64,000 nucleotides of DNA from Formicarius rufipectus (GCA_013399695.1 VXAU01001764.1:231585-295584); one strand, 5' to 3'. Counted from the first letter of the stretch, positions 32,310 to 45,372 are shown. The notes: a model not told the origin generated them from the sequence alone. Numbers and translations: made by a program.

Positions 32310-32775
32310 TGGTGCCGGGTCTGTGGCAGCAGCGCTGCGCTCGCGGCGGGACCGGAGCCGGCGGAGGGACAGCAGCACGGGGGGAGCGTGGAGCTCATGT
32401 ACACGGGACTGGAGCAGTGCTGGGGGCCGGACAGCCGTGTTGGGACTGCCAGAAAGCCTCATCCCTCCTCCTCCTCCTCCTCTTGCCCTCTGTAAATTGC
32501 TTCCCTCGGGCTGCGGGAGGGCGGTCGCGCCGCGAGGGATGCTCCGCTCCCGGTCCCGTCCGTCCGGGTGTCCGTGTGCTTCCAGAGGGAAGCGGAGCCC
32601 TCCTGGGAGGGCTGGAGGGAGCTGCTGCTCACCCTCCACATGTCCTGACCTCCAGAGCCACACAGGTTGCCGCTGGTTTAGCCCGATGCCGCTTTCCCTC
32701 TCCGCTGTGCCGGCTCTGTCCGCGTCCTCGCTCCCCCCGCCCGTCCCTGCCCGCCCCCCGGGCTAAGCAATATGC
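32310..32775 (+). promoter_or_regulatory. Intronic CpG island, candidate alternative LGR6 promoter
   Basis: Dense CpGs (CGCTGCGCTCGCGGCGGGAC, GGTCGCGCCGCGAGGG, CCGTCCGTCCGG) about 8 kb downstream of exon 1, in an otherwise CpG-poor setting. It includes a CTC microsatellite at 32464-32483. From memory, mammalian LGR6 has alternative first exons; an intron-1 island is where such a promoter would be expected. I cannot define an exon here. Confidence 0.5.
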
Positions 32776-32914
32776 CACAGCCTCCCCTCGCTCCCTCCCT
32801 TTCTTGAAGAATAAGCTCATAAATCTGCCCGGGGCAACGAAAACACTTGAGCTCATGGCCCTTAGATCTGTGTGGGAGGAGCTCTCGCTGGCGATTAAAG
32901 GAGTTTAAGGTTTG

Positions 32915-32933
32915 CTTTGAAAAGCTCTTTGAT
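32915..32933. promoter_or_regulatory. Pair of TCF/LEF-like sites
   Basis: CTTTGAA at 32915-32921 and CTTTGAT at 32927-32933, same orientation, 12 bp apart, 140 bp downstream of the intronic CpG island. Both fit the CTTTGWW core bound by Wnt-pathway TCF/LEF factors. Short motifs occur by chance. Confidence 0.35.
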
Positions 32934-34426
32934 TCTGGCAGAGGCCCCGGTGCCAAAAGGCAGCAATGGGGCTGCGAATGCCTCTCCCCCTCTGCACCTG
33001 CCTGGGTCAGGGAGCAGCAGGAGCGTGGGGGAGGGCGATGGAAGCTCAGCGCTTCCCAGCCCTCTGCAGAGGGGGCTGAGGGTCCCCCTGGACCCCTCTG
33101 GGGATCGGTGCACCCTCTGGAGACCTCGGGGACCAGACTCTTCAGCCGGGGTGCCAGAATGCCCCAGGCTCCTGCGGAACATGCTGCTCCTCACATCCTT
33201 CCCCAGAGGCTCTCTGGTCTTGCCTGGGGGACAAGGACCCAGGAGCAGAGACCAGGACAGGGATGACCACAGCAGAGCTCTGGAAAGCAGTGGGAAGGGG
33301 CTGAGGGGAGCCTGGGGTATTGGAACAGGACTGGAGTGTAGTAGGAGCTGAAAAGACACCAGAAACAGCCTTTGTGAGGAAGAGCAGGACCAAGCACAAG
33401 CGTTGTGTTGAAGTGAAAACAGAGCCAGCCATGTGGAGGCAGGAGCTGTGGTGGGATGGGGAGCAAGAGGAGGACAAGGGGGAGCTCAGGTGGTGCCTCC
33501 AGTCCTGCAGGGATGCATCAAGGAAGGGGTAATGCAAAACCTTTCCCAGATCCACCAGCATGGGTTTTGGTGGCTGTGATGAAGGAGGGCAGCTCCCAGT
33601 CTCCTCCCCTCCATGGATGACAGAGGAGTCTCCTGAGCCATCTGCACCTCTCTGGCTCCCTTTGCCTTATTTGCAGGCCTTCCTGTAGCTGTTTAAACCT
33701 CTTGGAATGATTTGGAAATGAAAAGCAGCCCCCATGGGAGTGGAGCGAGCCAGACACATCTGTAAGGGCAGGACCTGCTCAAGGGACCTCCTGCGTCTTC
33801 TTGTGAGCAGCCACAGGTCCCACTACAAAGAGGAGCCAGGATGGTTTCCAGTACTGAACATCCCCGTGGGGCACCAATTAGGGACATTACCTCAGTTCAA
33901 AGGGAAGGTGAAGCCCAGGCACCGTGTGTCATCCCATCAGGAGTGCCACGGTGGGAACCACCCGAGGGAGAGGGGAGGGGGAATGTGGTCTCCTCTGGCA
34001 AGCATGAGGTGGGACACCAGGGGGATGCATGCATGGGGGCTGCTAGGAGGGTGGCTGAGCATCAGGGGTATCAGGGACCTGCAGCATCTGAAGGCACAAG
34101 CCACCTTCTCAAGGAGGTTATCTGATGAGGAATGGCTCTGGGGATAATTGCATCTTTCAACTTCAGTCGAATTCACAATTGTGGGCATTTCTTAACCTTA
34201 GTAAGGCTAATGTTCATCCTGGCATGAAACCTGCAGGAAAGGCTTTTGCACCTTTACATCAAAATTCATCTTCCATCTTTCCCAGAGAACACAAGAAAAT
34301 ACCCAGGTTGCAGGGGACTATCTCTGCAGTTCTGTTTTGTCCCTGGTTCTGTGCCACTGTAAGTGCCCCCACCAGCTCCTCAGCACCTGGGAGCTGAGAA
34401 AGGACACAGCCTTGTGTTTTGTTTAT
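32934..34426 (+). other. LGR6 intron 1 segment
   Basis: No gene or repeat recognised. Confidence 0.6.
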
Positions 34427-34895
34427 AGAGTCATAGAATCACAGTTGGAACAGACCTTGAAGGCCATCCAGTTCCACCTCCTGCCACAGGCAGGGACACC
34501 TTCCACCAGCCCAGGTAGCTCCAAGCCCTGTCCAACCTGGCCTTGGACACTTCCAGGGATGGGGCAGCCACAGCTTCCCTGGACAACCTGTGCCAGGGTG
34601 ACAACCTTCACCTCCATCACTGGGAAGAGTTTCTTCTCAATATCCCATCTATCCCTGCCCTCTGCCAATGTGAAGCCATTCTTCCTTGTCCTGTCACTCC
34701 AGGCCCTTGTCCAAGATCTCTTTCCAGTTCTCTTGGAGACCCTTTAGATACCAGAAAGAGCTCCCAGATCTCCGTGGAGCCTTCTCTTCTCCAGGCTGGA
34801 CACCCCCAGCTCTCTCAGCCTGCCTCCATGGCAGAGGTGCTCCAGCCCTGTGATCAGCCTCCTCTGGACTTGTTCCACTCACTGATTCCCCAGGC
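34427..34895 (-). mobile_element. CR1 LINE fragment
   Basis: The + strand begins AGTCATAGAATCACAGTTGG. It then runs through CAGGCAGGGACACCTTCC, TTGGACACTTCCAGGGATGG, AAGCCATTCTTCCTTGTCCT and CTTCTCTTCCAGGCTGG-like blocks of antisense CR1. Confidence 0.93.
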
Positions 34896-35105
34896 AGCAC
34901 TCTGAATCATCCTGGCTATGGGCATGGACCAGACCTTCTGTGCTGCTCAGCTCGGGGCTCCCGGGAGCAGGAGGAGATGCCCATCCCCAGAGCTGCACTC
35001 TGAGGCTTTCTCCTCCCTGCACACAGGGGCCTGGCAGTGCTCAGCTATCATCCCAAGCTTTTGGCCCTCATATTATCCCAAGGTCCTGTCCCAAACCTGG
35101 AAGTG

Positions 35106-35500
35106 TCACAGTCCACCGAGGAAAGAAGGAACGGTCCACGGTTATTAGGGGTGCATGGGACGCTTATAGGGTTCGGTTGTAGGATTCTAGAACTTGGGTG
35201 GAGTTAGGGGCGGATCACGACAAGAAAGGAAAAGGGAAGGAGGGTTCATAACTTATAAGGGAAAATTAGGGGTGGCTAGCCTTGTGTGGTGGTGCTGCAG
35301 TGCCCCACCGGCCAGCCTATGGGGTTTTAGGGGTACAAGGACCAATCAGGGGCTGTAACAGAGGTCCCCATAAACGATGAGAACAGTTGAACATACAAAA
35401 GTAATGGAATAGTAATAACTACCTATCTAATACATCTTTTATCCTAGCTACAACATCTTAACGATAGAAAAACTTGAAAAAACAGCAGCTCCAAAGGGTA
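35106..35500 (-). mobile_element. Candidate endogenous-retrovirus solo LTR
   Basis: On + it starts TGTCACAGTCCACCGAGG; on the - strand it would therefore end ...GTGACA, as LTRs end in CA. Read on -, it carries a CCAAT-type GATTGGT box followed by a CTTATAAG TATA-like box, in U3 order. No retroviral coding sequence flanks it. The LTR assignment rests on these promoter-like features, and the upstream edge near 35500 is uncertain. Confidence 0.45.
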
Positions 35501-37594
35501 TTTAGCAGGTTCCAATAGTGTCTATTTGGTGGCAGACAGTGTCATCCATTCATAAAAATCATCTTCTCCTGATGTGCTGGGTCAGGGGTCCCCGACAGGT
35601 GCTCCCCCCACGTGGAAGGTCATAGCAAAGGGCAGAGATGTCCCTTTAGGGTCAGGGGTGCAGCACCAAAGGCATCACAGCAGGACAGGGCTGGGTCAGG
35701 TTTGTGCTGCTGCACTAATTGCCTCTGGTGCCGAGTTCCCCAGATTAACGAGGTGCCTGTTGCACAGAGCGCTCTGGAAACAGCACATGGGGCTTTTTGG
35801 AGCATCAGGCAGCCTTCCCATGCCTGCTGCCTGGGACTTCAGCTCCAGGCCAAGCAGCAGGTTCCTGTGCTGCAGGTTGTGTTTGCAGCTGCGTCCTGTG
35901 CAGGGAAGTGCCTGTCAGTTTAGGTATTGTTGTGCTTTCATGTGGTGTAAGACAGCACAAGATTTATTAGTGACAAAAGCATGAATGCTGGGAGCTGTGA
36001 TTTATTGAAGCATGGGGAGAGGAAACATGTTGCAGCCCATGCTGGTTAGTGTGGTGTGTCTGAGGTGAGTTCACACACGCTGTGAAAACTGCCCTGCTCC
36101 TCCACCAGGTGCTCTGGCTCAGCTGGTGATACCGTGGGGTGCACCCATTCCTCTTCCAGAGGCCAACTTTGCACTGACAATCCCACAGATGGTTTGAGGA
36201 AAGGGTTTCTCCGAGGTGGGAGGGCACAAGGACTCAGGGTTTGGGAACAGGCAGGGCTCCCATGAGCTTTGGGTCCCTCGTATGGTATAGGTGGGAGATA
36301 CAAAGGAGTGCAGCATGAGGAATTGAGACTGATTTCTAGCTCCATCCCAGCCTTCTTGTTCACCCCAAACAAGCCCTCTCCTTTCCCTGTGCCTCAGTCT
36401 CCCTGTCTTTGAAGCACTCCTGACAAACCCTTCCCAATGTGCTTTGAGCTCAGCTCATCCAACCGGCGCTTTGGAAGAGCTGGAGAGTCCCTGAAATGCA
36501 GCCACATGTCTGGACCTCTCGAGCTGAAACACCTTTTAAAAGTTCATTAAGAAATTCTCGAGCTTTCCGTTTGCTCACCCACCACATGAAGAAGAGCGAG
36601 GCTGAGCTCTGGGATTTGGGGCCTGACTTTCATGTCCACTGAGCAGCCACAAGGCAGAGCAGCTGCTGGAACACTCTCCTCACAGCCACATCCAGCAGCT
36701 GTTTGGAGCTCGTGGGCAGCACTGGAGACCTCCATGCATGGGGGGAACCCAGCTGGCCTTGGGGGCTTCAAACCCCAGCTCTGGGTTCTGTAGGAAGCTC
36801 CCTTGCTTTCAGTCTATTCTTCCTGTTATTTTTAACAGCTAGTTCAGCTCTTTGCTGAACCTGAAAAGGAGGGAAAAGATTGCTTTGGGTTAAACAAATG
36901 GGGTTTTTTCAGGTTTCCCAGTCGATTAAAATTCAACCAAACCAAACCAAAGCATGTTGGCTTTAAGCATTCCTGCAGCATTTTGCTTTGACCCCAAAAA
37001 AGAGTATTTTCCTCTTTACATAACTTGCAAATCTTTAAACCCTTTAAAAAAAAAAAAATCTTACTATGAAAAGTTCCACTGTCTCCCCCCCCACCAGCCC
37101 TGCTTTTTTCAGTGGAGGATAATTTTATTGTGGATTTACTTTTGAGCAGAACTCTGTGGGTTCTGCCTGGCCAGGCCAGTTTCAGTCACCCAGCTGAGCC
37201 TGTGCTTGTCGCCTGCTTTTCCTTTCCATCTTTTCACCCCCCACTGTACAGACACAGATGTCTCATGGAAGCATCATCCTGATCCTGGGGCTGTGCTGAC
37301 TTCCCAGGGAGACTGGAGAGTAGCTGGGAGGGGGGAGGAAAGAATCCATGAAGATTCCTTTTAGCTTCAGAGAGCTCCTCTGGCTCTTCTGACTACCTCT
37401 GGCTACTGCCAAGGCACCTTTGAAACACCTTTGAAACGTCTCCAGCATGTTGGGCACCATGACTGGGCTGGAGGGGAAATCCACATTCCCTTTGAAGTCT
37501 GGATACTTGAACAGTCTTAGAATTATAGGGCTGTAATGTACAGGAATGTGTGGGGCTGTAATTGTGACTTAGATCCTTGGATGAAAGGTGCTAT
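35501..37594 (+). other. LGR6 intron 1 segment
   Basis: Mostly unique. 36,780-37,150 is AT-rich with few recognisable repeats and could hold a conserved noncoding element, but nothing specific is supported. Confidence 0.55.
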
Positions 37595-37672
37595 GTACAT
37601 ACAAAAGGTATTATCATTATTGCTACTATTATTACTATTATTATTACTATTATTATTGCTATTATTATTATA
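37595..37672. repeat. (ATT)n trinucleotide repeat
   Basis: About 25 ATT/ACT/GCT triplets, interrupted at regular spacing by ACT or GCT. Confidence 0.9.
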
Positions 37673-40087
37673 GGGCTGCAATATGTGGATTGGAGATGAA
37701 AGTAGCACCAAATGATCCTGAAATACAAGATGTGTCTTACGGAAATTTCAGCTTGGAATTAGGTTTTGTCTGCACAGGGGAAGCGGAGCCAGCTGGAGCT
37801 CTGGGGTTTGATGGGAGAGGTCCTGGATGCAGGCATGGTTCCCAAATCCAAACTGCTGTGACCTTTGGAAGGGTGTCTCCAGTGGGAGCTGTTCCAGAGC
37901 AGTTACAGCAGGAAAAGTGAGATCAGACGTTTTCACCAGGCTTTATGAGACACCCTAATTGTTCTGTAGCCGTCACAAAACAAGTCCCTGGTGCTTGAGC
38001 CATCCAGGCTGGGAAGTTTGGGAACTGGTGTCCTGGTGCTTGAGCCACCCAGTGTGGGAAGTTTGGGAACTGGTGTCCTCGCAGGTCTCAGAGGCTGGAA
38101 TGGAAACTGGAGCAAGCTCCCAGTGTCACTGGGCACCAGACAGAGCTCCTGGCCACTAGTCCTCCTGCACTCCAGCAGAGGTGGGGCCAGATCCAGCATC
38201 CTGTGCTGTTCCTTCTCCTTCCAACCATCAGTCACATCTCTCCCAGTGCAGCCTGGATACAAAGCATGGAGAAATCTGGGATCAGCTTTGAGCCACACAC
38301 ACTCTGTGGCTCTGAACAACTTTTGCCATCAGCCTCATGTCCTGCCCTGGTCTGCACTCACATCTCATTAGCAAGGGGGACCATGAGTGAAGGCAGGCAC
38401 TGGAGTGGGACTCACCGGGACAGTCCCAAGTGGATCTTCTCCTGGGTCACAGGCTCTGCAGAATATCAAGTTTCACTTTCCACCTGAACCAAAGGGGCTG
38501 GCTCATACTGGGAGGTGGGGAGAGTGAGATGAGTCGGGTGAATCCACAGGGATTCTTCCATGGCCAAACTCCCCCAAGAGAGTCCTGGCTCCCCACAGGA
38601 GGGTTCAGCTCCCCAGCCCTACCCCTCTCTTTCCCAACTGCACTGGTATGTGGAGCTTTCCCCACCAGAGTCAGGGGCGGTGGTGACTCACCACCCTTCA
38701 TGGTGAACTCTGTGGCCAGGAGCGTGCTGGAGACAGGAAGACTCTTGTTACCCACTTGACAGCAGAAGAAAGGCTTTTCTTGGTGCATGGGGACCACCCA
38801 CCCACCGAAGGATGAGACCAGGCAAGAGCTGTCACGCTCTGATGTCTTGTGGCTTCCTGGTGACACCATCAAGTCTGGTGCAGTTAATGGAAACACCCTC
38901 GTTCCTCGGGTTAGCAGACATCACTCCCAGATGAGACAACCCTCAGCATCTCTGAAACACAGCCTGTCCCACCAGAGGAACTCCCAGCCCCCTGCCAGGC
39001 CATCTCCAGGCTTGGCTGGAGAACATCTCAGCCCAAATCCCCGCAGGCATCTCGTTGCCCTTAGAAGGCAGCGAGCGTGGTGAGGAATGCAGCTGGTATT
39101 CATCTCCCACCTTGGGCTCGGAGTTCCAGCCAAGGAGCCAAACAGCAAACAGCATGGGACAGCTCTCCTCCTTGGCTGGCACAAATGCTCCCAGACTCTC
39201 CAGCCATAAATCACTCCGTGTTTTGGGAGGCAGGGCTTGGATGCTGCTGGCCACAGGGACCCAGGCTGTCGTGGTTGAGGGCAGGGGGGATGCTGGCAGG
39301 AGCAGCAGCTCCCTGGGAAGGTGGCCAGAAGTGTCAGTGCTGGTGCCACAAGGGAGGTCTCCCTGAGTGGGTTATGTCAGGAGAAGGAAGGAGTGACAGG
39401 GCCTTGTCTGCCACGTGTCCCCAGAACCAGGATGGATCCTTTGGGTTGGATCCTCGGTCTCTGCTGGCTGGGATTTCACAGCTGCTGCCTTTGAAATTTC
39501 CTCAAGGAAAGGCCACGAGACCAAAAGGCATTTTTGGAAAGCTTTCAGCCATGATGTTTCTTTTTGGGAAGTCACTGGTCTGAACACAGATAATCATCAG
39601 CAAAAAATGACTGAAAACCACCAGCAATTTTCAGTTCTGATAAAAATGCTCTTCCCCACTTGACAATGTCAACAACTGTTGTTTTTTGCTCCTCGTTCAT
39701 TACAGTTTCCTGCAAGAGGAGTCCAATATCTCCAGGCAGTGATACTCTGGGATCCATCCCTGTCACCCAACACAGTCCCTTCCCCAGTGACCATTTCTGT
39801 TACCCCCAAAATGATGCAGAATGCTCGAGGTCTGGGCTGGGTGGGGATGGGGACAGCATTTCTGGAGCTGGCTGGCCTGTGCTTGGCTCCACAGCAAGAC
39901 TCAGCTCAGAGAGGAAGGACAAACCACAGCTCAGAATGGCAATGCCTGATAAAGTCCTGGTGACAGAGGGCAACAAATTAGGGGGGAACTCAATTACTAA
40001 AGCCCGTGGCTATCTGTGAGACTGCAGGAGCAGGAGATGTTGGCAGATGAAGCAGATGGGGGGCAGAGTCTCTCTCCCTTATTATGT
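37673..40087 (+). other. LGR6 intron 1 segment
   Basis: Includes a two-copy 45-bp tandem duplication at about 37984-38076 (CTGGTGCTTGAGCCA, then GGGAAGTTTGGGAACTGGTG). Otherwise nothing is recognised. Confidence 0.6.
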
Positions 40088-40231
40088 CCTTTCCTTTCCT
40101 TTCCTTTCCTTTCCTTTCCTTTCCTTTCCTTTCCTTTCCTTTCCTTTCCTTTCCTTTCCTTTCCTTTCCTTTCCTTTCCTTTCCCCTTTCCTTTCCCCTT
40201 GCTTTTCCTTTCCCCTTTCTTTTCCTTTCCT
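40088..40231. repeat. (CCTTT)n pentanucleotide microsatellite
   Basis: Perfect for about 97 bp (some 19 units, 40088-40184), then degenerate CCCCTTT/CTTTTCC units to about 40231. Pure pyrimidine on +, pure purine (AAAGG) on -. Confidence 0.95.
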
Positions 40232-43200
40232 TGGCTCCTCAAGAGTCATTGTGCTACAGTCCAAGGGGAAAAAAAGAGATTTTATGGGTTGAGACATCTG
40301 AGAAGAGGTGGTCAGACAGCAGAACAGCCTGGTTCTCCCTCTGCTTCAGGAAATGCAAGGCTGCCTGGACACTGTCCCAGAGAGCTGCCCTGCAAGGCAG
40401 CTTGGCAGGGCTGTTCCTGAGCAGCAGCTCAGAGCCCACCCCATGCTTCCCTCTCCCCACTGGGGCAATCAGAGGGGCAGCACTGAGAGAACTCAGGAGT
40501 CAAAATAGGGTTTAGTAGGTAAAGCAAAGCTGGGTGAGCAAGAAGAGCTGAGCAAGGAAAGCACTCCCTGCTTCCCATCTGCAGTCAGGGGTCTCCAGGG
40601 CTTCAGCACACCTGAGGGTTACTGAGGAAGGCAAATGTTCTAGCCACAAATGTGCCTCCTTGCTCCCCCTTTCCCCACAGCTTTTCCTGCTGAGCCTGTT
40701 GTCAGGGCATGTGGGACATCCTTTTGGTCAGCTCGGATGAGCTGTGCTGGTCGTGTTCCCTCCCTGCTTCTCACGTGCCCCAGGACTGCTCCTGGTGGGG
40801 CAGGGAAAGAAAAAGCTGCAGTGCAATCACTTTTCAGCAGTGGCCAGGACACTGGTGTGGTGTCAGCACAGTCATAGATCCAAAACACAGCACCCCGTGG
40901 GCTGCTGAGGAAAATTCTCTCCCATCCCAGCTAGAACCAGTTCACACCTCCGTCAGTTTGCCCAGCTCCAGCATCCACCTGCTTGCACTTCTCTCTGGCG
41001 GGTTTTTGCAGGCTGGTGTGGAGATCCAGGTTCTCCTCCCAGCTCCTGTTCTCACTGCATGAATTCATGGCCACACCAGAGTAAAATCATTCTTTAGCTA
41101 ATCCTGTTGGCTTAGACCTTCGAGAAGATGGTGTAGACCTTTGTTGCTACTGGGGGAAGAATTCTGCACAATCTTGATAAATCAATCCAATTCTGATAAA
41201 TCAGGCTGATTTTCTTTTTCACTTTATACCTACTTCTTTCTGTTCATCAGTTATGTGACCTCTTCCCTGGTGATGCTGTGAGAGTGCAGCTTTTTGGAGG
41301 TAGAAAAGTACCAGTGGTACCCTGTAGCTCCAGTCCTGGAGCTGGGTGGTACCTGCAGTGGTGGAGGTGGTGGCATTTGTCCTCCCTTTGTCCAGGTGCT
41401 GCAGGGACTGCCCCACTGGGCATGCAGAGGTTTGCCCTGTGCACTTTGGAGTGGTGGGTCTTGGAGAAGTTGTGACCTTCATCATCCTGGAGCCTGCCGT
41501 GGTTCTGGATGGTTTCACTGTGCACACGGAATTCCTGCAGTGGTGCCCACCAGTTGTTCCCTGGGACACAATCCACAGGTGGGGCCTGGCTCTCAGATAT
41601 TCCCATTTTGGAATATTGCTGGCTTTTAGCTGTTGCTCACACTGGTGCAACTTGTCTGGACAGGACAGGTGATCCTTTGGTGCCTGAGCAGAGGGAGTGC
41701 CACTGAGTCACCCACGGGGCATCTCACTTCCAGTGGCTCACACACTTCACTGCCTCTCTCCCAGGAGACCAGGCCACAGGTTTTGGGGTCATCCCATCAG
41801 TGATCAGTATTGAAGGGAGGGAGCAGAGCTACCACTCAGGGCTTTCCACCAGAACAGCATCCAGAGCCAGCAGGCAAAGATTCCAACACCCTGCAGCTGC
41901 CAGGGAGCTGGGAACAAAAGGAGCTGGAGGGGCATCCTCTCTCATTCTTGAGGAACATCCTCTCTCATTCATGAGGAACATCTGGGTCAGTTCCTTACCT
42001 GGAGCTGTGGGAGGAATGGGCAGCAGGAGCAGCCTGATCCTGCAGTAGGGAGGGTCCTTGGCAGCCCTTTCCAGCTCAGAGCCCCTGCAGGTCCCCTCCT
42101 GCTGGCTGTTTGTGGTGACAGAGTCCCTCAGGGCACCGTGAGGATGTCTGGGACTCTGGAGACCCAGACCAGAGTTCTGAGGACACTGGAGCCCCAGGAA
42201 GGAGATCCCATCCACTTCTCCCTTCAGAGGATGGATTAGGTTCAGACTGCCTCACCCCAGAGTCCTGCCTCCCCCCCTCCCCTGTCCCCCTTGCTGTCCC
42301 ACACACTTGGCTCCCCAGCAGCTCCAGGGAGGGCAGGGGGAAAGCCCCATGTGCTTCTCATGCCACCAGCACCAGAAAGAGCTGGGTAAATCCAGTGCTG
42401 AATACTCAGGCATTGGTCCAGCACGTGGCAGCCAGAGGTGGGGAGTCTGCACAAGCTCTGCTCGTGATTTCCCAATCCAGGAGAGCACCAGGGAATGCTG
42501 GGCCTGCCCACAGCTCTTGGCTGTTGCCAGGGTAAACCCCCACACTTGAAAAACTCCTTGTAATTAGTGAACCTGCTCGTTTCGAGTTGCAATGGAATAA
42601 TTCATTATTAGTGATGGATGCAGATCCTGCATTCCTCTGGCTCTGCTGCTCCTGCAAGAATGTGGGGACTGATCTAAATAGATGAACCCATCTCATCTGC
42701 ATCGTCTTTGGTGATTAAAGAGTTCCAGGTACTGCTCTCTAAGTCTTTGGCAATTACCTGCTCCTCAATCCTCCACTTTCACCAGCTCCCAGGTAACGCA
42801 GCCAAGTGGATTTGCACTGAATCACAGCTGTCAAAACAAAAGATACAAGAAACACTCTGCTTGGGGGTCACTTCACTTTTTGCACCACAAGAACCATCAG
42901 GGACATCAAAACATGAGCTTTCAAACTTCCTCCAAATGTGAGCACTCAGAGTGCTGCTGTCAAAAGCTTCTGTTTCCCCCCCCCCCTCCCCAAAACTCTC
43001 AGTGACTTTAGTGCTGCCTGGGAGTTTCCTCAGTTTAATGAGGTTGCCTTTTGCTCCTGTCTGGGTGGGATGGAGACAAACACTGTCCCAGGGGCAGCAC
43101 TGGCAGCCAGAGATGGGTGAGCAGGGGGATGAACAGCCCTCCAGGGCTGCAGCAGGGTTTGCCAGAGGGAAGGAAGAACAACCTCTGCCTGTATCAGGGT

Positions 43201-45372
43201 GCTGTGTTCCAGGAATAGCCCTCTTTTTCTACCTGGAGGGCTCTGTGCCTTGGACAGAGCAGTGCCACCTATTAACAGTGTGGTGGGAAGGGAGTTCTGC
43301 TCTCATTCCATCGGGGAATTGCCTGTCTGGCTCGTTCCCTGATGCAGGAGGTGCAAACCCTCCAGCATGGACACTGAACTCCTGTCAGCCCCGGGGATGA
43401 GGGAACTTTGGCAGCCCAAGGTTGGGTGGATCTGCTTTGACACCTCCTGTTCCTGTCTCACTGCCCATCTCATCCAGATTTATCACAGAGACAACAGAAT
43501 GAGTCACTACCATGATTTCCTCAGTGGGTTGTGATTGTGTCAGAGCTGTTCCTCAGGTGGGATTTTGTCTGTGGGACCTACACCTTTAGTTCATGTGCCT
43601 GGGCAGTGCCAGAGCTCGGGGCAGTGTCACCAGTCCCTGACTTCATCCAGTCCATCAACGTGCAGGAACTCATGGCCAGACAAAGGTGACCTCTTCCTGT
43701 CTTCAGGAAGGCATGGCCAAGGACTGGCTCTGCTAGAGACTCTCTTGGAGGCAGCTGGCAGCTCATCTTCCTCCTTTACAAGTGTTTGAGGTGCTTCCAG
43801 GCTTGTCATCCTTACAAGAACCTGGAAAGGGTGAAAACCCTACCAAGAACCCACCTGACACTCAGGGTGTGGGTGTCCCCTGGAGCAGCCAGTGGAACCA
43901 GAACAAAAGAGAAACAGAGACATTTTTCCAGGCAGAAATAAAGTCTATGGGACAGGAAAAGGCTGGATTAGAGGCCAAAGCAGGAATCATTAAGGGGTGC
44001 ACAGGCAGAGCTTTGAGGAGCTGTTGGCAGCTGAGTGGAGGAAGCTTTCAGGATGGCCCCACAAGCAGCTCATTATTTATCATGTAGGTGTAACATTCCT
44101 GGCAAGGGGTTCCCCAGGACACAGAGATCACAGAGACACCTTACCCACCTCTCATGGTGTGGCCTGGGTTCCTTTGTGTCTGATGGATGGCAAATTGCCA
44201 TGAGATTTAGAGTGGCTTTCAAGAAGTTCTCCCATCTCCCAAAGCAAAGAAATGCTGGTTTATGTGCCCCCTCATAATCCAATATTTCTTGGATTGGACA
44301 CTCTGGGGGGTCACCAGCCTGGGTTAAAGTGCTTTTCAAACGTGTCTTCATGGGGATTCATGACACAGAGAAAGAACTCAAAGCAGCAAAGATGTAATTT
44401 ATTGGGTGGATCTGGGCAGAAATTGTGAAAGGTTCCCCACAAAAACAGCAGTTACATTTTCAGATGGGAGTGAAGTTTGTAGGTGTTTTGTCTAGACTGT
44501 CTCTTCTTTTGATGGAGTTGGAGACTCCCAACAATGAAAATCTGGCTGCGCTTTAAAGGCTTCCTTTGATATTTTCAGAAGGGACTGTAAACCCTTCTGA
44601 ACACAGACAGGTACAGAAGGCACAGTCTGGTCCAGGTGAGAAATCTGGTCTTTTGTAATTTAGGGTAACTGAGAGTGAAATAATTGATAGACCTCAACCT
44701 GTCAGTCCAGACAGTTGTGCAGATAAATGAAGGGAGGAATGTTATGGGAGGCAGGATGAAATACACCTGGTCATTCAAACAGTACAAGCCAAACCATCAT
44801 CCCACAGTTTAGTTCAGCTTCTTTATTTACTCATTGCCTTAAAGAGAACACACAGCAGTAAATAACTCTTTTGTTCCAAATAGGATAAGAAATTATTTCC
44901 AAAACATGGATGAAATCTGAGGCTTTCAGTGAGAGATCCCAGTAGGCAGCAAGTTTACAAGTTTAGAAAAGCTGAGCTGCTTCCTTAATAGTAAGATGGT
45001 AGGCACGGGGTAGGAGGTGTACTGTCTTAATTAAGCTGCTTAATCAGTAAAATAAAAGGTGTTCCAATTCCCTGGAGGTAGGAAATGTAAGCTTGCCTCA
45101 GAAATGTGAGGTAAGGAGAGCTGGTGCAATTACAGATGCAGAGGCATCACTACTTCTTCAGCCTTGATCTATCCCCAGAATTCAGCATCTAAAATACACT
45201 CCCAGGGGTCCCTGGGAATGCTGGACTGCTCAAAAAGAATGTGGTGAGAAGCTTCTAATCCCTGAAGAACCTTCTGTGTCAGGAATGGGGCTTGCTCAGA
45301 CCTTGACCCAAACATCCCACTGTGGGCTTACAGCTTTGACCCATCCAGGGAAAACAGGCTCATGTGTGCATG
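40232..45372 (+). other. LGR6 intron 1 segment
   Basis: About 5.1 kb with no exon or clear transposon. Minor features are a 23-bp tandem duplication near 41934-41980 and AT-rich sequence at 44,800-45,070. Confidence 0.55.

Noticed and set aside
41219..41650. Overlapping - and + open frames of 110-143 residues
   Set aside because: Several frames on both strands are open together, with no domain, splice site or start context to favour one.
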